In this document: in pieces, positions 60,251-64,000 of the stretch
Layout: each line of letters starts with the position of its first letter
How positions within the stretch are numbered: the first letter of the stretch is position 1
Assembly: GCA_965213595.1 (NCBI GenBank)
Contig: CBDBZO010000001.1
Location: 186,001 to 250,000, forward strand
Direction of reading: 5' to 3'
DNA: 64,000 nucleotides
Source: JBCCFC01 sp965213595
GTDB taxonomy: Bacteria > Chloroflexota > Anaerolineae > Caldilineales > Caldilineaceae
The notes under the pieces: generated by a model
What the model was told of the DNA's origin: nothing
Databases searched by the model: none
What the model saw: only the letters and a program-made list of their open reading frames with translations
Translations under genes and position numbers: made by a program

Positions 60251-60347
60251 CACCCCCTCCCAGCCTCCCCCATCATGGGGGAGGAGCCGCGACCGGACAG
60301 ACGACGGATCGGCTCCCTCCTCATGATGGGGAGGGCTGGGGTGGGGT
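60251..60347. repeat. Palindromic CCCCTCC/GGAGGGG repeat
   Basis: CACCCCCTCCCAGCCTCCCC with inner ATCATGGGGGAGGAGCC mirrors GGCTCCCTCCTCATGATGGG and GGAGGGCTGGGGTGGGGT. It is a second member of the family at 43225-43321 with a different loop. The surrounding 60127-60445 stretch holds no gene. Confidence 0.8.
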
Positions 60348-60445
60348 CAATCGCTTGGGTATGCAGAAGGGGCGGTGAAAACCCCCGCTCTCAATTTGAC
60401 CTCACTTTAGATGATTCAAACCGGTGAACCGTCATCTCCCAATCT

Positions 60446-60808
60446 TCATTCTTCAATCTTTTCTTCCTCCTCCGGCGGCGCGTTGAATCGCGCCAGCTCA
60501 CTTTCATACTCCTCTTCCTCCAGCCAGCGCCCGCCCGACACCTCGTGGCGCAGCAGCGCCTTGTTGCGATCAAACCACAGCTGCACCTCGACCTGATCAA
60601 AGCAGCGGCGCTCGCCGCTGGTGTGCAGCACCTTGCGCCCGTAAAAGACCGCGCCGTCTTCGTCGGTGCGGCTTAGCTCATTCATGGTGTCCACCTGACC
60701 AGCCAGCGGTTCGTCGCAGCGTCGGCTAAGCACGTAAACCGGTAGGAAGCGCGTGTCGCCGCTGGGGCGGCCGGAGAAGAGGGAGGCGAGTCGCTGGAGG
60801 AAATTCAT
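60446..60808 (-). CDS. Hypothetical protein, 120 aa
   Basis: A soluble 120-residue protein with a central conserved-looking part (RFLPVYVLSRRCDEPLAGQV, then YGRKVLHTSGERRC and VEVQLWFDRNKALLRHEV) and a very acidic tail. No family was recognised. The frame starts at ATG 60808 and is flanked on both sides by inverted CAATCTTTTA-type phrases. Balanced composition and placement support a real gene. Confidence 0.6.
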   Translation of the reverse strand: MNFLQRLASLFSGRPSGDTRFLPVYVLSRRCDEPLAGQVDTMNELSRTDEDGAVFYGRKVLHTSGERRCFDQVEVQLWFDRNKALLRHEVSGGRWLEEEEYESELARFNAPPEEEEKIEE

Positions 60809-60901
60809 GGTCGTAAAAGATTGAAGAATAAAGATTGAAGACTGGGTACTCTACCATCGCTCGGTTAGCCAAAGAAATTACGTATGGCATTGGAGCTTTC
60901 G

Positions 60902-61075
60902 TTAGGTTCCGTTGACATTTGAGAATTGGCCCTCACCCCCGGCCCCTCTCCCAGACTAAGAGAGGGGAGGACGAGGCTCCCTTCCCCCACGCGTGGGGGA
61001 AGGGCTGGGGATGGGGATGGGGGCGCGCTCGATCTCCCCACCAAGCTCATTTAGCAAAATGTCAACGGAATCTAA
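60902..61075. repeat. 174-bp element with 19-bp terminal inverted repeats
   Basis: TTAGGTTCCGTTGACATTT (60902-60920) mirrors AAATGTCAACGGAATCTAA (61057-61075) with one mismatch. The interior is built from CCCTCACCCCCGGCCCCTCT and CCCTTCCCCCACGCGTGGGG palindromic blocks. Related ends occur at 53306 and 58763. It has no gene and looks like a non-autonomous transposable repeat. Confidence 0.8.
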
Positions 61076-61093
61076 GTACCCAATCTTTAATCC

Positions 61094-62272
61094 TTATTCT
61101 TTCTCATTTAGCGCCGCCACGCCCGGCAGCTCCTGCCCTTCCAGAAATTCCAGGCTCGCGCCGCCGCCGGTGCTGATGTGGGACATTTTGTCCTCCAGCC
61201 CCGTTTGGCGCACGGCCGCCGCGCTGTCGCCGCCGCCGATAATGGTGGTCGCGCCGCGCAGGTCGGCCAGGATTTCGGCAATGGCCGCCGTGCCCTGGGC
61301 GAAGACGGGAAATTCAAAAACGCCCATCGGCCCGTTCCAGACAACCGTCTTGGCGCCCGCCAGCCGGTTCGAGTAGTGCGCAATGGTGGCCGGGCCAATG
61401 TCCAGCGCCATGAAGCTGGGGGGCACATCCTCGATGCTGACGATCTCGTTGTCGGCATCGGCGGCATACTCATCCGCTACGCGCAGATCGACCGGCAGCT
61501 GGATAATGCCCGCGCCCTTGGTCATCAGCTCCTTGGCCTGCGACAGCGCCTCCCGCTCGACCAGGCTCTGGCCCATGCCGTAGCCTTCGGCAGCCAGAAA
61601 GGTGTTCGCCATGCCGCCGCCAATCAGGATCGCGTCGACCTTTTGCAGCAGCGATTCGACCACGCCGATCTTGTCGCTGATCTTCGCGCCGCCTAGGATC
61701 GCGACAAAGGGATGCTCCGGCTCCTCCAGCGCGCCGCCGAGGTAGTCGAGCTCTTTCTGCATCAGCAGCCCGGCCACGGCTGTCAGGTGCTGGGCGACGC
61801 CCGCTGTGCTGGCGTGGGCGCGGTGGGCGCTGCCAAAGGCGTCGTTGACAAAAACGTCGCCCAGCTCGGCCAGCTCCCGCGCCATGGCGTCGTCGTTCTT
61901 GGTTTCGCGCGAGTCGAAGCGCGTATTTTCCAACACCAGCACCTGCCCCGGCTCCAGCGCCTCCGCTGCCTGCTTGGCCTGCTCGCCCGTTGTCGCGTCG
62001 ACAAACTCGACGGGGGCATCAATCAAATCATCGAGGTACTCGGCCACGGGCTTGAGGCTGGCCTCCGGGTCGCGCTCGCCCTTGGGCCGGCCGAGATGGC
62101 TCATCAACACCACCGATGCGCCGTTCTCCAGCAGATGCTCAATCGTCGGCAGCGCCGCCCGAATGCGCGTGTCGTCGCCAACCTGCCCGTTCTCCACCGG
62201 CACGTTAAAATCAACGCGCATTAGCGCGCGCTTGCCCTGCCAGTCGATGTCGTGGATGGTTTGTTTGTTCAT
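61094..62272 (-). CDS. pgk: Phosphoglycerate kinase
   Basis: The 392-residue enzyme transfers phosphate between 1,3-bisphosphoglycerate and ADP in glycolysis. RALMRVDFNVPVENG, the ring SHLGRPKGERDPEASLKPV, EPEHPFVAILGGAKISDKIG and IIGGGDSAAAVRQTG with STGGGASLEFLEG are all present. ATG 62272 gives the family start; the frame extends 26 codons upstream into repeat DNA. It follows gap on the same strand, about 95 bp away. Confidence 0.97.
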   Translation of the reverse strand: MNKQTIHDIDWQGKRALMRVDFNVPVENGQVGDDTRIRAALPTIEHLLENGASVVLMSHLGRPKGERDPEASLKPVAEYLDDLIDAPVEFVDATTGEQAKQAAEALEPGQVLVLENTRFDSRETKNDDAMARELAELGDVFVNDAFGSAHRAHASTAGVAQHLTAVAGLLMQKELDYLGGALEEPEHPFVAILGGAKISDKIGVVESLLQKVDAILIGGGMANTFLAAEGYGMGQSLVEREALSQAKELMTKGAGIIQLPVDLRVADEYAADADNEIVSIEDVPPSFMALDIGPATIAHYSNRLAGAKTVVWNGPMGVFEFPVFAQGTAAIAEILADLRGATTIIGGGDSAAAVRQTGLEDKMSHISTGGGASLEFLEGQELPGVAALNEKE

Positions 62273-62367
62273 AGCAATTCCATTTTGGATTTTGGAATTT
62301 AGATTTTGGATTGGTTGGTCAACGACAATTGACTCTTCGAGACAATCCAAAATCTAAAATTGCAAAT

Positions 62368-63378
62368 CTAAAATCCTTTGTCCGCAATATACTTCGCCAA
62401 ATCCACCACCCGCACCGAGTACGCCCACTCGTTGTCGTACCACGTGATCACCTTGACCAAATCGCCGTAAAAGGCCGTGAACTCGGCGTCGATGGTGCTG
62501 CTGTAGGCGTTGCCCTTGTAGTCGCTGCTCACGAGCGGCTCGCGGCTGACGGCCAGCACGCCCTGCATAGGCCCGGCGGCGGCTTCGTCCAACGCGCTCA
62601 GCAGATCTTCCGTGCTGCCGGGGGTTTCCACCTTTGCCACAAAGTCCACCACGCTCACGGTCGAGGTGGGCACGCGCATGGCCATGCCGTCAAACTTGCC
62701 CTCCAGCTCCGGCACGACAAGCGACACGGCTTTGGCGGCGCCGGTGGTGGTGGGGATGATGTTCATGGCGGCGGCACGGGCGCGACGCAAATCCTTATGC
62801 GTCAGGTCCAGGATGCGCTGGTCGTTGGTGTAGGAGTGGATGGTGGTCATCACGCCCTGGATGATGCCGAAGGAATCGTTGACGACCTTGGCAGCAGGCG
62901 CGAGGCAGTTGGTGGTGCACGACGCGTTGCTAATCACGTTGTGGTTTTGCGGATCGTACTGCTCCTGGTTGACGCCCATGCAAACTGTGATATCCGGCCC
63001 CTTGGCGGGTGCGCTGATAATCACCTTCTTGGCCCCGGCGTTGATGTGCATCGACGCCTGCTCTTTCGAGGTAAAAATGCCCGTGCTCTCGATCACGAGC
63101 TCCGCGCCCAGATCGCCCCAAGGCAGCTTGCTCGGATCGCGCTCGCTCAGCACCTTCACGCGGTCGCCGTCGATGATGATGTCGCCGCCGTCGACGGAGA
63201 CGTCGCCGTCATAGACGCCGTAGTTGGTGTCGTATTTGAAGAGGTGGGCGTTGGTTGCCACGTCGCTCAAGTCGTTGACGGCGACGAGATCAAACTCGCC
63301 GCGATACTTCTCCAAAAGTGCTTTGGTTACCTGGCGTCCGATGCGGCCAAAGCCGTTGATTCCAATTTTTGTAGCCAT
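62368..63378 (-). CDS. gap: Glyceraldehyde-3-phosphate dehydrogenase
   Basis: The 336-residue enzyme oxidises glyceraldehyde-3-phosphate with NAD(P). TKIGINGFGRIGRQV is the dinucleotide site, VISNASCTTNCLAP holds the catalytic Cys, and TGAAKAVSLVVPEL and WYDNEWAYSVRVVD follow. AGGAGACAGC precedes the ATG at 63378; an upstream extension to 63486 has no support. With pgk and yvcK it forms a common central-carbon cluster. Erythrose-4-phosphate-type activity cannot be excluded from sequence alone. Confidence 0.97.
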   Translation of the reverse strand: MATKIGINGFGRIGRQVTKALLEKYRGEFDLVAVNDLSDVATNAHLFKYDTNYGVYDGDVSVDGGDIIIDGDRVKVLSERDPSKLPWGDLGAELVIESTGIFTSKEQASMHINAGAKKVIISAPAKGPDITVCMGVNQEQYDPQNHNVISNASCTTNCLAPAAKVVNDSFGIIQGVMTTIHSYTNDQRILDLTHKDLRRARAAAMNIIPTTTGAAKAVSLVVPELEGKFDGMAMRVPTSTVSVVDFVAKVETPGSTEDLLSALDEAAAGPMQGVLAVSREPLVSSDYKGNAYSSTIDAEFTAFYGDLVKVITWYDNEWAYSVRVVDLAKYIADKGF

Positions 63379-63546
63379 GCTGTCTCCTCTGCTGTCCGGG
63401 GCGGGATTAAATTTTTGGGTAAATTTATGGATTGGGGCACGGGATGGGCTGTGCCAAATTTTGTGGATATGGAAGCAGTGTAACAAATAATTGGGCGGGG
63501 TTCCGTTTGTTGGGTTCCGGTTTGGCTAACGGGTTGCCGTGTGAAA

Positions 63547-63609
63547 GCGTCCCCGGCGCGCCATACGTTGTCTGCATACCCTACATCACTTGGCGCGTGC
63601 CGGGGACGC
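63547..63609. repeat. GCGTCCCCGGCGCGCCA inverted repeat
   Basis: The left arm (63547-63563) mirrors TGGCGCGTGCCGGGGACGC (63591-63609) with one or two mismatches across a 27-base loop. It is the second member of the family at 40725-40790 and lies between yvcK and gap. Confidence 0.8.
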
Positions 63610-63631
63610 GGCTCCCTCATCCGCTCGATTC

Positions 63632-64000
63632 TTACGCGCGCAGCTCCTCGTAGACCGCCATCAGCCGCGCGGCCAGCTTTTCCGCATCGTGCTGCCACGG
63701 CTGATCGTCGCGGATGAGATCGCCCGTGAAGAGACGGTAGTCGGCGGGGGGCGCTTCCCCACGCTCGCTTGGCAGGGCGACCCACTCGCCGTGGCCCAGC
63801 GGCAGTTCGGCGCGCGCGTGGTTGGCCAACACGTTGGGGAAGGCTTCCCCCGCGTGCCGGCGCAGCTGCGCCACGTGGTCGCTCACGGAGAAGCCGTCCG
63901 TCTCGCCGCGCTGGGTGAGCACGTTGCAGACGTAGACGCGGGGCACGGGCGCGGCACAAATGGCGCGCTGGATGTCGGGCACGAGCAGGTTGGGCATAAC
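63632..64000 (-). CDS. yvcK: YvcK/CofD-like gluconeogenesis factor, C-terminal fragment
   Basis: The visible 122 residues contain MPNLLVPDIQRAICAA, RVYVCNVLTQRGETDGFSVS and DHVAQL, characteristic of the C-terminal half of YvcK (GlmR), a UDP-GlcNAc-binding regulator of carbon flux and cell-wall precursor supply. The N-terminal part lies beyond the right edge. It is co-oriented with gap and pgk, an order often seen in Gram-positive and Chloroflexota genomes. Confidence 0.85.
   Translation of the reverse strand, partial: VMPNLLVPDIQRAICAAPVPRVYVCNVLTQRGETDGFSVSDHVAQLRRHAGEAFPNVLANHARAELPLGHGEWVALPSERGEAPPADYRLFTGDLIRDDQPWQHDAEKLAARLMAVYEELRA

Overview
The window holds two unlike regions. About 15.05 kb on the left is an integrated mobile element. 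The remaining 49 kb is GC-rich chromosome. Gene content and order suggest Chloroflexota, probably Anaerolineae/Caldilineae-like: alaS, a baseplate-J-like membrane protein, ruvX and mltG in a row; yvcK-gap-pgk; Tat-exported sugar-binding proteins; and very many palindromic intergenic repeats. This placement is inference from gene content, not a phylogeny.

Region 1 (1-15050) is a mobilizable or conjugative element whose left end lies outside the window. It runs from accessory genes and an XRE-type regulator into a plus-strand block: an anchored secreted protein, a lipoprotein, a VirD4/TraG-like coupling ATPase without its own membrane segments, separate membrane proteins, a cluster of stem-loops carrying an RSF1010-like nic sequence (candidate oriT), a MobA/MobL (MOBQ) relaxase with a large insertion, and three small proteins, two of them paralogs. 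An excisionase-like HTH gene, a strong promoter with overlapping inverted repeats, a hairpin-rich leader and a large serine recombinase close the element. The recombinase ends inside comEC, so the element has split that competence gene. No VirB4-like mating-pair ATPase is visible here.

Region 2 (15047-29005) holds the comEC remnant, pyrimidine-nucleoside phosphorylase, a GT4 glycosyltransferase, a periplasmic-binding lipoprotein, mltG, ruvX, a baseplate-J-like protein, alaS and a membrane protein of unknown function. Two perfect 52-bp palindromes and a triple 104-bp tandem repeat lie between these genes.

Region 3 (29199-33837) is an oligopeptide-type ABC importer (binding protein and two permeases, no ATPase). 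A DUF433/DUF5615 toxin-antitoxin pair sits between the permeases, and its toxin gene is broken.

Region 4 (33973-53167) looks like a polyol/ketose catabolic locus. It has RpiB, a DhaM-HPr-EI fusion, two DhaL and two DhaK proteins, a GlpSTPQUV-like ABC importer whose two ATPases carry complementary defects, a triosephosphate-isomerase paralog and a PfkB kinase. A plausible pathway imports a small polyol or ketose, phosphorylates it with DhaK/DhaL (PEP-driven through DhaM-EI, or ATP-driven), and feeds it to the lower pathway through the TIM-like and RpiB isomerases, as in tetritol (erythrulose) catabolism. An S9 peptidase-NUDIX fusion lies inside the locus.

Region 5 (53448-64000) has a GrpB-DUF402 fusion, a PKD-repeat secreted protein, an ACT-domain protein, an M20 amidohydrolase, a GH4 glycosidase, pgk, gap and the C-terminus of yvcK. 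No rRNA, tRNA or CRISPR array was recognised.
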